A program made the position numbers and the translations under genes. Below, piece after piece: positions 51,690-63,599 of a DNA stretch of 64,000 nt (its first letter is position 1; each line of letters opens with the position of its first letter). The notes under the pieces are model-generated. The model was not told the origin of the DNA and made no database searches. It was given only the letters and a program-made list of their open reading frames with translations. The DNA comes from Populus alba (lineage: Eukaryota; Streptophyta; Magnoliopsida; Malpighiales; Salicaceae): NCBI RefSeq assembly GCF_005239225.2, contig NC_133287.1:11265493-11329492 (forward strand). The letters run 5' to 3'.

Positions 51690-53560
51690 TAGGAAGGTAA
51701 ACCAAAACCAAATAAGGTTTTGGATATGCATGAATGGAGCACTCGTCAAAACCATAAAATAAAACATTTTGGTCGATCGTTAGAACCATCAAAATATCAT
51801 TCTGACTTAACGATCACAAACAAAAGAAAATTATAGTATGATTGTAAAAACCAGGTCAAACCTAAGAAAAATTTCGTTTAATCTTCCTACAATATACTGA
51901 AATGAAAAAGAATAGAGAATTTGAATGAAAAATTCAAGAAACAATAATTCTGAAAATAATAAATTGATATGTTGTTAAATCAGTTCAAGGGTCCACATAT
52001 CCATTCCTATAAATTTATTAATCATCGAAATAAAATAAACATTCTTTTACATCAAGCAAATAAATTTGATATCCATTAAAGCTAAGAAAAATTGATGAGA
52101 TTACGAATATATTAATTAGGAAAAGCTCTCTAATCAATTTATTATCATCAAGCGAATGTAATATTGAAAGCAATTTACGTTCATTCGGCAGTAGTCTTAG
52201 GAATAAAGTCTTTGTATTTATTCTAAGCAAACATTCAAAAGCTTGACAATTTAACTTAGTTTATTCTTCCATAATAAATCAAGATGAGAGCTACAATAAT
52301 CAAATTAATTCTTATGCTTCTTATTATAGTCCTTAACAACATTTATGGATTGAAAGAAACTAGAAAGCATATATGTCATCTCAAAATAATTCAATAAGCT
52401 TGAATAACAATTAATAACATAATTGTGAACAATGAAAAATAAATACTTGAATTTGAAAGAATTACATTGATAACGTTACTTCTCATAACTTGTTAATAGA
52501 GATGGTGTGTATCCCTCTTGAACCGAATTTAGGAGTTTAGTTCATAATTCTTGAAAATTTGACAAAAACAGAGAATAAAAGAATGTTTTTTCAGACCTGT
52601 TTCAGTTGTGTTCTACTCTATTTATCATCTTCCTTGGCTGCAAAATTTCTTTAAGATTATTAGGCTAATTAGAAGTCTTATGATACTTAATTTGTTCCTT
52701 TTTTATTTGGTCTTTAAGGTTGGATAAATCTCTCAGAATTTGTGTTGAACAAACTTTGCTGCTGTCATAACTCTGTTGTAATTCCAACTCTACTACAACT
52801 TAGACTTTGTTTATGACTTGATTTCTTGCAATATCCGATCATCCTAGTTGTATTCATTCATTCATGGCATGTTAGAGGCATTATTTGCATCTTTCTTGGG
52901 TTCTAAAGCCCACCATTTTTATATCAGGCTCTCAGTCGTAGTGGGATGCTCGACGCTATTAGTTTCCCGATTAAATCAGGAAACCCATCTCGTCCTTCAT
53001 ATTGCGTTTGGAGTTTGACCTTCAAAAATATTTTATCTAACTTAAAGTCCTTCATGAAAGTTGTATTCCTCCATATGTAGATGAATTTAAGTTTTTGAAT
53101 TGCCTACTTTTGATATGGAAAGCTCAAGATACTCTCATTTAAATATCTAGTTTGAAAATAAAGAATCCCGCTACAAGTAGCATTTTGGCCCGAGTTTAAA
53201 GGTCTGATTAAAGATTCAAATGAGATTAAATTGTTTTCCATAATACCTTTTTAGAAAACTTGACATGTGTACTTCAAGTTAGATTTAGTCCACGTTCTCA
53301 TTTGAGAACTCTAACTTAGCGAAAAACTTGTCACAATAAACTAAGTCCAAAACATAAATTGCACAATTCTTTATTTTTACTTTTATTTTTATTTTTCTTT
53401 TTATTTTTAATTTATTGAATCACAATTGCGACGAATTGCCAACTATTATCTCTATGGTAATGCCATTTTAGACTTCCAAGGGATACAACTTGAAAATTTA
53501 TTATAAGTTGCCAAAATAAAAGGAAAAAATAGAATATTCAATTGGAAAATATGCGATATG
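51690..53560. other. Unclassified, probably retrotransposon-derived, DNA
   Basis: No gene. The position after the gypsy scrap and the general style suggest LTR or internal non-coding sequence, but no paired LTR is seen. Confidence 0.35.
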
Positions 53561-53566
53561 TCAAGT

Positions 53567-53569
<3 letters not shown>

Positions 53570-53628
<59 letters not shown>
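53570..53628. repeat. Compound (TA)n(GA)n microsatellite
   Basis: About 19 TA units followed by about 10 GA units. Confidence 0.97.
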
Positions 53629-53659
53629 CCTCCAAGGCATACAATTTTTTTGGGACTTT

Positions 53660-54430
53660 TTTTAAAATTAAATACTTCAATTTTATCCTTTAACATTTGA
53701 TTTATTAAAAATTACTCTTTGTATTTTTTGTATTTATTTTTTTATTGAGTTATCCTGATATCTTTTTTTTTTTTTCACAATTTCATTTTCTATGGGTTTT
53801 TTCCTATTAAAATTTATATTTTTTTTTAACTGTGATTAACCTGAGTTGACTCATGTTTTTTTTTTCCATTGCTTTTTTAGTATACATTTGTTTTTTTTTT
53901 TCTATTTTTCTCCTTCAATATTAAGTTGTTCAATGAATGAGCTTCATGATATTATTCAACTTGCTTAAGAACGCATTCACCCAGGTATTATGGTTTAGTA
54001 AAAGATTTTGTATCCTAATCTAGGTGGGCTCAGATTAGGGTTTTTTTTTTTTACTTTTTTTAAAATATATATTTTTTTTAATTTCCATCATTCAACATTT
54101 TATTTGCTAGAGATTTGGCTTTTTTTTGTGGAGTTATCATATTCTCATTTGATTTATTAGAAATTGATGTTTGAATTATTATTTTCTTTCATTTTTTTTC
54201 TATGAGATTATTCCAATTATATATCCATGATCACAAAGTTTTCTGGTAAACCTAGTTTAACTAAGGTTTTTTGTTGTTTTTTTATTTTTTTCTTTTATTA
54301 TTGAGTTGTTTTATAATTCGGGTTGACTTATTCTTTTAACTCTTTTTTTTTTTGTTATTTTTTTTTGTATTTTTTAATTTATATTATTTAAATTGTCAAT
54401 TGAATTAGTGACTCGGTTCTCAAATGTTTT
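53660..54430 (+). repeat. T-rich repeat family, plus orientation
   Basis: Degenerate units with TTTATCCTTTAACATTTGAT, TCCTTCAATATTAAGTTG and CATCATTCAACATTTTATTTG, followed by GAGTTATC(C/A)T and TTAACCTGAGTTGACTC words. The array ends about 150 bp before the promoter of the small gene at 54855. Confidence 0.65.
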
Positions 54431-54594
54431 TTCTTTTTATGTTGAAAAAAATCAGGTCCAGCTCACAAGAAGGCAGCAGAATAATCTGACTTGAGCACAT
54501 CTGTTTTGGACCCACAATGGGCTAAAATTGAATCTGCTCAAATCCAATTTGTCATTTTGGGTGGAGCATAGAAAATTTGAAACTTTTCAAGTCG

Positions 54595-54636
54595 CAACGG
54601 TACTTCTTTCCTAAAGAGCCCTAAATTGTACCGTTG
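54595..54636. promoter_or_regulatory. Paired AACGG elements in a perfect inverted repeat (MSA-like)
   Basis: CAACGGTAC at 54595-54603 is matched by its exact complement GTACCGTTG at 54628-54636. AACGG is the core of the M-phase-specific activator bound by three-repeat MYB proteins in G2/M genes of plants. The pair lies about 30-75 bp upstream of a TATA-like TCTATAAAAT (54668-54677) of the downstream gene. Confidence 0.6.
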
Positions 54637-54667
54637 CAAACTCATACATGCACTAGTACTTTCTTCA

Positions 54668-54677
54668 CGTCTATAAA
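54668..54677 (+). promoter_or_regulatory. TATA box of the gene at 54855
   Basis: TCTATAAAAT, followed after about 30 bp by a CT-rich leader (54697-54730). This fits a plant core promoter with a CT-rich 5' UTR. Confidence 0.65.
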
Positions 54678-54854
54678 ATCAAATTCTTGAAGATCCCCCC
54701 CCTCTCTCTCTCTCCTCCCTCTCTCTCTCAACTGGGTTTGTACCTTTTGTCATAAATCCTGTTTCTTTAACCTTTTCTTCTTTTTTGGCACCTAAGTATC
54801 TCTTTTGTCAAACAAGAGGGGCCCTTTTTTCAGTGCTACAGAGCCGACTGACCT

Positions 54855-55400
54855 ATGGAGAACATACTCAATTCAGTGGAGAATATGCAAGAAACGCCTT
54901 TTAAGAGTCTAATGCAATCCAAACCCACCATGTTGGATTGCATAACGCCAGCAAAGGAAGATCAAGAGATGGATCAAGAATCTGAGAACTCAGGCAATGA
55001 TTTGCGCAAGAGTAGCGCCCCATATCATCTCCAAGTTCCCAAGGCATTTAAGTTCCCTGAAAGGTATAGAAGCCCAACTGATCTTATGATCTCACCCATT
55101 ACAAAAGGCCTTCTTGCAAGAAACAGAAAGGGTGGTGCTCTCTTGCCACCAAGTTTGAATCAGCCCAAGGTATGACCAAATCCCTTAATTGGTTTCTTGA
55201 TTAGATTTTTAATCAGGGGATAATATAAACTTTGTCATATTAGATACTAATTCTGTTATATTTTGTTCCATAAAGTTGTGTGTTTTCTTCCTACTTTTTA
55301 TTATGTGGGTGCATGAATTAATTCTTTTATTTTGCCATCGTAGCAGGTTCAAGATGTAGAAGTTCAGGGTGTGGCGGCGGCTTTCAAAATTGAGATATAA
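54855..55400 (+). CDS. Small conserved plant protein with an FPERYRSPTDLM motif, function unknown
   Basis: Exon 1 is 54855-55169 (105 codons) with donor GTATGA. Exon 2 is 55347-55400 (17 residues and TAA), giving 122 aa. The best conserved-looking part is residues 64-100: AFKFPERYRSPTDLMISPIT, then KGLLARNRK and GGALLPPS. I recognise this as a motif of uncharacterised plant proteins but cannot name the gene. Four S/T-P sites (Thr14, Thr31, Ser73, Ser80) are minimal Cdk sites. With the AACGG pair upstream this suggests, without proof, a role or expression in dividing cells. No signal peptide or membrane segment is evident. The acceptor has two in-frame choices (TAGCAG), so one Gln may be gained. 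It converges with CRR7, 3' ends about 380 bp apart. Confidence 0.8.
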
Positions 55401-55778
55401 ATGTTGGCAGACAAAAAGCTAAATCAGATAGATGGATTGGTTTCTTGTAATCAGATGGGTTCTTGAACTTCATGAATTTGTCTGGATAAATAGTCCTGTT
55501 TTCCTGTCACGAGAATATTTCATGAGATGAGATGTGTAGTCATGAAAAAGAAACCATCAATTGCAGCGCAGCAATCACCGCATTTAGAAGATTATGTGAC
55601 AGAGCCAGCATCTTATATATTGTCCATCAAGATTACAACCTACTAGAGTTAGCCAGCTTTAATTTTACACTGTCAGAAGGAATTCTAACATAATAAAAAA
55701 AATCATACACGGAATCGGTTGTTCGTAAGAATCTAGGCCTGGTTTGAGCTAGCGAAAATCGTATTTTGAGCTCTTCTC

Positions 55779-57861
55779 TCACTCCAAACGAACTTCATAC
55801 CATTGGACTGAACCAACATCTCCTTCAATTTCAAGTTCACAAACAGAACTTACCAGGAAAGAAGCAGCATCATCGACGGTTTCAAATTTTGCTAGGTCTA
55901 GCGGCAAGGCCGGTCTTGGCCAATTCTCAAGATACCCTTTGAGTACAGCCTTTAATTCTTCTTCAGAAACAAATTTCTCATCTTCTCCAGGTTCTAATAG
56001 GACATAAGTTCCCGTTTTCTGATGTATCCTTCTCCTCCTCACCCCAAAAACCTGACTCAAAAAACATAGTCAGTGAATCAAAAAACAGGCTTGCACCTAT
56101 GCTAATAAATGTATGTTGGTGGCCCATGCTAACTGCGGCCGCAGCCACACGAATGCACGTAATCATCCTTCAAGGACAGTTTGCTAGAACATCATGTCCT
56201 AGTTTCCATTTAGTTAAGATGTTACCAAAGTCAATAAAGGAAAAATATGAGCGCAACTTATTTTGTTGTTAAAGATTCTCATTAGTACTCAACAAACTTA
56301 TTTTCTCTTTTACTTGATAGCTTGGCTACTATTAAACTTGCTTAAATGTCAACAGAGAAAGAAAAAAGAGAAGTACTTGAGCTGGAAGAAGAAGAAGAAA
56401 ACAAGATTAGATCTCCCGCAGAAAATCAACCAGATGCAATGATTAAAAGGCTTGTCATTTAGGATCGAGTCATGATTAGTAAACTCAAAAATTCAACACG
56501 TATGCTTCCTCCTTTTCACATTGATTGTCGTTTCAAACAAGATTAGCATTGGATGCAGAAAGCATGGCCAGAAAGAGAAGAACGGTTACCTTCACAGAAT
56601 TGCCACGTCGGTTCATCAAATTGGGGAGTTTGAGATGGATAAAAGAAGAACTGTTAGCAACGTCTGCTGAACTCGCTCGGACAAATGGTGCAGAACTTCT
56701 CTTTCTCGTTATATTGTCACCTACAATTAATCAGAATGGATGAAACTGCCATCAATTTGTCAGAGCGATTTCTGTTTTCATTGCGGCTTGTTTCAGTACT
56801 GTGAAGTTTTAGTTCTGTATGCTTGCTATATTTAAACAGAACATTGACCGGAAGTCTTTAATGCCAACGTACGTAGGCTTCGCCTTAACCATAAATTTCC
56901 CTCTTGAATAAGTTATGCATGCCATCAAATCAAACAGGTTAAGAAATCCAGATCAAAAGGAGACCAAACGGAATTTAAGACAGAAGGAGAGATCAAAGTA
57001 ATGGGCGATAGATTCACAAGGAATCAAGCGGTGGACCAAGGTAGTGATGATGTTAAAGGCAGCCTCATTAACCATCATCGAGCAACTCGAGAGTCAAGGT
57101 GAGTACAACTACGATGCAACTAAAGGAGTAGAAGGTAGAGGTGGATATGAGCCAAGGCGATTGGGAGTTTGGTTCCATGATCATGCAAGAATGCCCGGAT
57201 GGCAACGTTGATTTACATGCTCTTTTTCCTATTTTGATAACATTATTTACAGATGCAAAGTCGGATAAACTATAACAAAAAGCATCAAGTGATGGCTGTG
57301 AGTGGCAAACAGTGTTCTCTTCACCCATTTCTCCAGTATAATTCAACCTAATACAAGGGAAAGTGTAGATCAATTGTTATTTAATATACCTTCCTGCTCC
57401 ATGATGCAACACAAAATCTCCTTCTCGTAGTACTCAGGAATCAACACTATACAGTCCAAGTCTCAGAATCAAACAAACATTTTACAGATTTCAATGATTA
57501 CACAAACCTCATGGGCTCGTATTAGAGATAGTAAGATGATTGGCAGGCATAGAGGGTTGAGCTAGGAATCAAACAGAACCCAACTCAGTAAAATCCTCGA
57601 TCATGTACTGTGATTATACAAGCATGAAGAACCATGTGAAACCAAGCCAGAAATACCAACGATTGTCTTCCATATAAACAAAACAAACTCCTAACATGCT
57701 TAATCACAATTAATAGCTCAAGTAGCTAGCAGATGAATGAAGTTGCAGTTTGAGAAGAAAGGAGAGTAGAGCTTACAGTCAAGACTGTCAACTTTAGTAA
57801 TCAGTGGCTGCTTGTGGAAGGCTATCTCCATTGACAGAGCACTGCCCGGCACTCTCAGCAT
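55779..57861 (-). CDS. CRR7: CRR7, chloroplast NDH complex assembly factor
   Basis: CHLORORESPIRATORY REDUCTION 7 is a plastid protein needed to build subcomplex A of the chloroplast NDH complex (cyclic electron flow). Exon 3 (56051-55779, 90 aa) holds the conserved region: [59 protein letters not shown] and [11 protein letters not shown] at the C-terminus. Exon 2 is 56720-56590 and carries a Ser/Arg-rich stretch like a transit peptide ([20 protein letters not shown]). I place exon 1 at 57861-57777 ([20 protein letters not shown] start) because its GTAAGC donor is phase 1 and matches exon 2, giving 489 nt and 162 aa, close to the roughly 156 aa I recall for Arabidopsis. Exon 3 is very secure; exon 1 is an inference. 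The promoter should lie above 57861. Confidence 0.88.
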
Positions 57862-59250
57862 TTTCCCCCACCTGTATTACAGATAGTAAGAGATTGTCAG
57901 GTTGTGGAGATGACATGCTAAATTGAACCTCTACTTCCCTATGTTACCTTATCCTCGACTTTTCATCATATTTACGTAAGTACCCTCTCTCTATACATTT
58001 ATTTATTTGTGTGAGATTGTCAATTTGAACATTAGAGGGCATTAAAGGGGTGATTGATAGGGGTAAAATTGAGTAACATGTAAGTTAAATATTTGTAAGT
58101 AATTAACAATCACATTAAAATTAATATATTCTATATGATTAAAAAAATAACATATAAAAATAAAAATATCAATTTTTATACGTGATTATTCATCAATATA
58201 CATTGTTTAATTTAAATAAATAAAGGACGGAGTCATAGTTGATCTTAAAGTATTAAAATTCTTCTTATGTTTTTAGCATGTAAATATTATTCTCCTCCAA
58301 GCAATATATATTATCTTTTTTTCCTCTCTTACTTTTTTTTGTCTCTAAAAATGTACATCAAATTAATTTTTAATTATCTTTTAATAATCATTACTCTTTC
58401 TGCTAATATTTAACCTCTCAATTTATTAATGCACTGAACATTTTTAATTTGAATATATTAAAAGAAATATGCTCGTGAAAAAATCGTTAAAAATATGCTC
58501 GTGAATGTATTTCTTAGTACATGTTTTTCACCATTATTATCATTATCATATTTTTTTACAATTATATTTTTTAAAATTATTAATTAACAAACATCATATA
58601 AAAATTTCAAGTAAAATAAAAAATTTTACATGTTCATTCATAAAATATAAAATAAAATATTACCCTCTAATCATTAAAATAAAATTATGTTTTCCATCAA
58701 CTACTTCATATCAATATTAATAAACTTTAATATCACAAAAATATAAAATTTTAAATTATGAAAAGATATTTTTTTTATTTCATTAGATGAAATATCTCTT
58801 AAATAATTTAAACATCATCATAAAAATTAAATCTCCTTCGTGAACAATATCAAGAACAAATATATTTATATAGATCATTAATTTGAGTCTCATAAATTTC
58901 ATAGTCACTAGATATTTACATAGTCGTTAATTTTATGATTTGTAAAATTAATTGATATACATATAAACTAAACCAGGCAGCCATATTAATTAAAAAAACA
59001 CTCATATTAATATTTATATAGAAATTTAGTAAATTTGCAACGACAATATAATAAAATATAATATAATATAGGCAGAAAAAGGTTGTCATATACAAGTTGT
59101 AATAACTAGTTTCTGATTTCCCGCATATAAAGTTAGTTAGAGCCTCCAAGTACACGTCGTAATAACGAACTAGCCAGTTGAAAATGACAACTAATTAGTT
59201 AATAAATAAATAAATAAAACAAAAGACACCTGAATGTCAGTCAATCACCT
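57862..59250. other. AT-rich intergenic DNA between divergent genes
   Basis: Separates the CRR7 start from the next plus-strand gene. A possible leader intron border (TGTAATACAG, minus, just above 57870) sits next to the CRR7 ATG. The rest is A/T-rich with no gene. AATATGCTCGTGAA occurs twice near 58470 and 58494. Confidence 0.45.
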
Positions 59251-59525
59251 GTAATTACTACAGAACACCGAGATTTTCTCTCAGCCTTCCTCTTTGTCCT
59301 TTCCAACACAAACCCCAGACCTCTCTCTCGTTTCCCTGTATCAATTCTGTCTTCCTTTTCTTCATTAATTAAATTCCCACCCTGAATTTTTTTTTTTTTT
59401 TTTTTTTTTTGAAGGGGGTGGGGATACGAATTTGTATAGCCAAAGCTTTTGGGGGTTAATTTTGGTTCACATTCTTCGAGACATTGAGAAGGGCTTTCAT
59501 TCAACATTGTGATCGATAGATTCAA

Positions 59526-59881
59526 GTTAGTTTTTCTTCCCTCTTTGAGTTTGATGCATATATTTGTATTTGTTAGTTTCAGTTTTTTTCAACGATTTTT
59601 TGTACAGAATCTAGTTGTCCAAAATGAGAAAAAAAAAATGTATATGCTCCAGAATATTTGCACTGAAAACAGCATTAGACAAAGATGGCCCGTTTACTGT
59701 TTTGTGTAAAAGTTCATAGGATTCTACTGAATTTTTCGGTGCCTTGGGTAATATGGCCCTTTCCTTCTATTATATTGGCTGATTATGCAACACAAAGCGA
59801 CTTGTTTTGGGACATTCATTCTGTAAAAAGTGTCAGATATGCTGTAAATTTGATATAGATGTTTCCCTTCTCGATTTGCAG
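59526..59881 (+). other. Probable 5' leader intron of the gene at 59998
   Basis: Donor AA|GTTAGT at 59526 and acceptor TTGCAG at 59876-59881 enclose a T-rich sequence. The following 116 bases lead to the ATG. An intron in the leader is inferred from the signals alone. Confidence 0.5.
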
Positions 59882-59997
59882 CTTGAATTCCTATTCCAAG
59901 GCAGCACAGGGAGCTTCATTTCAATAAGTTGGGTGGAACTAGCAAGCGTTTAATAGATTCTGAGGGAAGTAGCAACCATTTTTAAAGTTACGAGGTT

Positions 59998-61134
59998 ATG
60001 GCTGACGAAAATGCTATTCCTGCTCTCAAAAGTTCAAGTTCTTCCGCATCATCAGAATCTTCAGCAAGATCTGGTGGGGTCGGAAAGGATGATCCTGCCA
60101 ATCCCTTTATCGAACCACACCAAGCAGATGTTGAATCATCACGAGGACCCTTATTTCCAGCAGAAGTTTCCAGCCACAATCTGGTTATTAGCTATGATCC
60201 AAATCGGCTATCGTCATCCATTTTTGCCAAGCCAAGCAATCCAGGCGAGTGGAGCGGCACTTCAAATGAATCGTTGTTCAGCATTTACATCGGAAATGGT
60301 AGCTTCTCAAGAGACAATGCTTACATGTTATATAAATCTGGAGAACTCCCCAAGTTTGAAGAGACAAGCAATGCTTCACCCAGCTTGAGTCCTGTCATTG
60401 AAGTGGAAAGCATTGATAGAAAGAATAAAAATTTATCGATAGCAACAGAAGTTAAAGAAAAAGAATCGTATGATTCTGAAGAAATGGAACCTGAATCAAC
60501 AGCTGATATCAATACCAAAAAGGAGGTTCTGGTTGCAACAGAGAAAATTAGCTGTCAGGAAAAGATGCCTCCTGTCGAGGAGGTTCAAGTCTCCTTCTCC
60601 AGTAGTAACAGATCATTTCAATTCCCCCTGTAAGTTACCTGACAGTGTATCCATGCAGAATAAAATGGTTTTTGTTTCCAGCATCTGTCGATGCTGGAAT
60701 GAGTACCCAAACCAAAATGCCTGCATCTCACCTCTCTGTCCTTGCTTTTCCACTTTGATTTTTGATTTTGCGCAAGAAATTGAAATTATAAGAAACCTTA
60801 TTTTTTAAAAACATAAATTTGGAACTCCGGATTTATAGCTATAATTACCCTTTTCCCATCATCCATTATTAGACCATTTAGATTTCTTAGTTCTGCCGAT
60901 GTTTGCCTGTCCTGTGTTGGCTAGATACCTGAAGCTAATGTTTAACTTCATTTCAGATTCGATTCTACCTCAGGAAGGACAACTTCTTTCCATGAGGTGA
61001 CGGGGAAGCATCCCTCGGAGAAGCACTCGCAACAGGAGCCACCAAAGCCTGCAGAAACCACCCCTGGACCAAACCCTAAGGCTGCAGGAAATAGTTGGTT
61101 TTCTTGCTTCTCCTGCTGCTCACTTGGATGTTAA
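59998..61134 (+). CDS. gar2-related-like acidic plant protein with a Cys-rich C-terminus
   Basis: Exon 1 is 59998-60629 (donor GTAAGT) and exon 2 is 60957-61134, giving 810 nt and 269 aa. The protein is Ser/Glu-rich and looks mostly disordered: MADENAIPALKSSSSSASSE at the start, then NPFIEPHQADVESSRGPLFP, a more conserved-looking ISYDPNRLSSSIFAKPSNPG and SLFSIYIGNGSFSRDNAYML (about 92-113), an acidic middle, and the end GNSWFSCFSCCSLGC. I recall plant proteins of this shape annotated as '18S pre-ribosomal assembly protein gar2-related'; that name is weak and no RNA-binding domain is visible. The four terminal cysteines could be S-acylated and fix the protein to a membrane; this is inference. 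A 34-bp duplication runs over the stop codon. Confidence 0.82.
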
Positions 61135-61192
61135 AAGAGAATTCTTCATAACTATTTTTAATGTTAAAAGAGAATTCTTCATAACTATTTTA
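61127..61192 (+). repeat. 34-bp tandem duplication spanning the stop codon
   Basis: ATGTTAAAAGAGAATTCTTC and the following bases, to CATAACTATTTTT, occur at about 61128 and again at about 61162. The first copy contains the TGT-TAA end of the upstream gene, so the coding sequence is unchanged and the second copy lies in the 3' UTR. Confidence 0.85.
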
Positions 61193-61640
61193 ACACCAAC
61201 CTCTGCACATCTCCCTCTTCATCGAAAATTCCTGCCCTGTCCATCGGATCTAAATATGAACCATGTTTTCTGCAATTGTTGTTTCTTGTATTGGTGATTC
61301 TTCTTCCAATGCAAAACCTTAGAGCTTATACAGTTGAGGTATAGAAATCACCATCTAAACTAATTAAGTTGTAGAACCTATAGTCTTCATTCAATCCTGT
61401 GGGAGAAGTTTGGCTTTTAGATTTTGAAAAAAGGAAGTCAACGTAAGAATCATGTACAAAGATCTATTGATTTAGAAATTCCAGAGGGAAAATCATGGGT
61501 TGGATTCTTACATTAGATTAATTGTGACTGATATCTTGACATCATTTCTTAGTTTGTTTCTCTTTTTTATTAAGAATACTAGTGCCAGTCTTGATCAATT
61601 AAAAAACACGAGTGTTTTGTATTTCTTAGTTTGATCTCTA
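61193..61640. other. 3' flank of the gene at 59998
   Basis: 3' UTR and spacer. No further gene. Confidence 0.4.
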
Positions 61641-61641
61641 G

Positions 61642-62720
61642 TTAATCCAAAATTAGCTTAGCTAACAAATCTGCAGCAGCATTCCCTTCTCTATATGCAA
61701 GCTGCGCTTTGACTGTCCAATCTCTATACAGTAACTCCGGGCAGTAATTCCTTCTTCGTGATAAGATTCACCACCAGAAGACGAATTCCAAGCGATCAAG
61801 GCAGCTCCAAACCTATGATGACTGCCCGGAGCTCCGCTCTTACAGAAGAATAAACTCCAGTATTTATAGCAAAACCCTGAACCCAGGAGGAGCCCATGCT
61901 ATCTCTGACAAGACCCCCAGCTTCTGCTCCGCCTGGATTACCTTTGCTACAACCATTCGTTCAACCATCTGACACTTGCATCCCCTGCCAATCCTGTGCT
62001 TTCAATAGTACTAATTATCCATGCTCTTGATCGCCTCTATCGGATTGCTACACGCCATATCCGCCTCCTCAGAAATTCTATGGTTTCTACTCTTCCAGTT
62101 CCGTATCAGATGTCAAGTTTCTAATAAGCCACATGTGCATCTCCATATCAAAGAAATGTCACACCTCACGAGCTTCACGACAATCTCTTAACACATGCAC
62201 AGTCAACTCCACCACTGCCGGGCAATCGTGGCAACAAGGGCCGTTCACCATGTGTCTTTTATTTCTTCGCTCATTAGTCATCAGCCTATTATGCACAAGT
62301 AGCCAAATAAAAACCTTAAACCTCACGCACACAAGCTTCCATGGTGGTGCCAGCTGCCTACCTTGATCGCCCACGTTACCTTGAGCATTCTTCGAGTGAC
62401 GCCAATACAAGTGGTCCTCTCCCAAATCATTTGATGGGGCTGAATAACTTGCTAAAACCATGACTAGGTGTCCTCCTGGCAATAGATGGGCATACTCTTC
62501 CCATTTCCATGGCTTGTTCTCATCGATCCACCATATCAGCAACTGTCTCCATGCGAGTCTCCTCTGGAATCACGTGATTAGATGATTGATTTTAAGGGGC
62601 CATAACACTCAACACTCAATCCACTCACCAGTCCAAGATTTTACCGGTCTCCCATTGCCGATTGTCCATGCAGTTCCTTGATGCCAAACCTTGCCAATTA
62701 CCCTCCACAAAAAAAAAAAA
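61642..62720 (-). pseudogene. LINE (L1-type) ORF2 C-terminus, decayed
   Basis: On the minus strand, from 62720 down, comes a zinc-knuckle reverse transcriptase region (zf-RVT): IGNGRPVKSW near 62660, then WKLVCVRFKVFIWLLVHNRL and HMVNGPCCHDCP with HVLRDC at about 62180-62340. It is followed by a plant-type RNase H (RVT_3): AGGLVRDSMGSSW, RAELRAVIIGLEL near 61830, and, after a frameshift, YREGNAAADLLAKLILD with a stop at 61642-61644. The order zf-RVT then RNase H is that of plant L1 elements. In-frame stops and frameshifts make it non-functional. Its 5' part is missing. Confidence 0.85.
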
Positions 62721-63590
62721 AAAAAAGGAGTCACTGTTTTTGAATTGCACCTTATTTGATTTTACAAACTTTAATCAGAATATGATCTATTTGAAAAAAT
62801 TCATCAACTAGGGCAACTATACCATTGAGCTTGAATTTCCATCAACAAAACTCAATCACCATTTTATTTTACCCAATGGCATGAGAATCATAATGAGAAA
62901 CTTTAATCATAATGATCTTTTTTTTTTTACTGCGACACTACATATCATAAAGCACCTAAAACTCTACTCATCACGAAATACTTATAACTCTACTCGATCT
63001 GCTCTTACAACAAGGGGATGTAGTGTCACTCTCCATAGAATAAGCACCACCAATGGTATTCTCTTCTTACCACAAGCCTCTCCATCATTGCGCTACTACA
63101 TACCACGAGATAGTTATAATAAGTGATCAAGGTCTATAAAAACCTCTAGCTACCAGGTAAAAATATATACAATTTTATCCAACACTTATAGTAACTACAA
63201 GCAACGGTCTAACACTTTCAATAACTACAAGAATCAATACAACAATTCCAATAACAACAAGCAACTATACAACAATTCTAGGAATCATCAACAATCATTC
63301 AACAATCTAATATGTTTACAAAGAAAACCCAACATTCACAAATATACTCTCACACGTTCTCTACGTTGTTTACCTCTTACTTTTTATTAACTTAAGCATC
63401 ATAAAATCTCATGTTCCAATAAATAAATTGTTTTGTAAGGAAGCTCGTGGCTCATTGGCGAAGCCCAGCCATTCCACCAGGCCAATATTGCAGTTGTGGA
63501 AAGCCTAATTTAATTTGAAGTTTTCACATCTGCATCACTATCAAATCAACATTCATCATAGTCATTACCAAATAGGTGGCATGTGTTACG
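62721..63590. other. Intergenic DNA, no gene recognised
   Basis: An 18-base A run at about 62707-62724. At about 63190-63300, short reiterations of CAATAACTACAAG(C/A)A and CAACAATTC(C/T)A give a simple diverged repeat. No gene. Confidence 0.45.
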
Positions 63591-63599
63591 TTGCAGGTC

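Noticed and set aside
56525..56752. Plus-strand frame 56525-56743 and a minus-strand ATG at 56752 as gene starts
   Set aside because: The plus frame is antisense to CRR7 exon 2. The minus ATG reads only 11 codons before a stop and is out of frame with exon 2.
62133..62366. 77-codon plus-strand frame
   Set aside because: Antisense shadow of the LINE zinc-knuckle and RNase H region on the minus strand.
62707..62724. A run as the poly-A tail of the LINE
   Set aside because: The LINE is on the minus strand and its 3' end is at 61642, so its tail would be a T run at the low-coordinate side.
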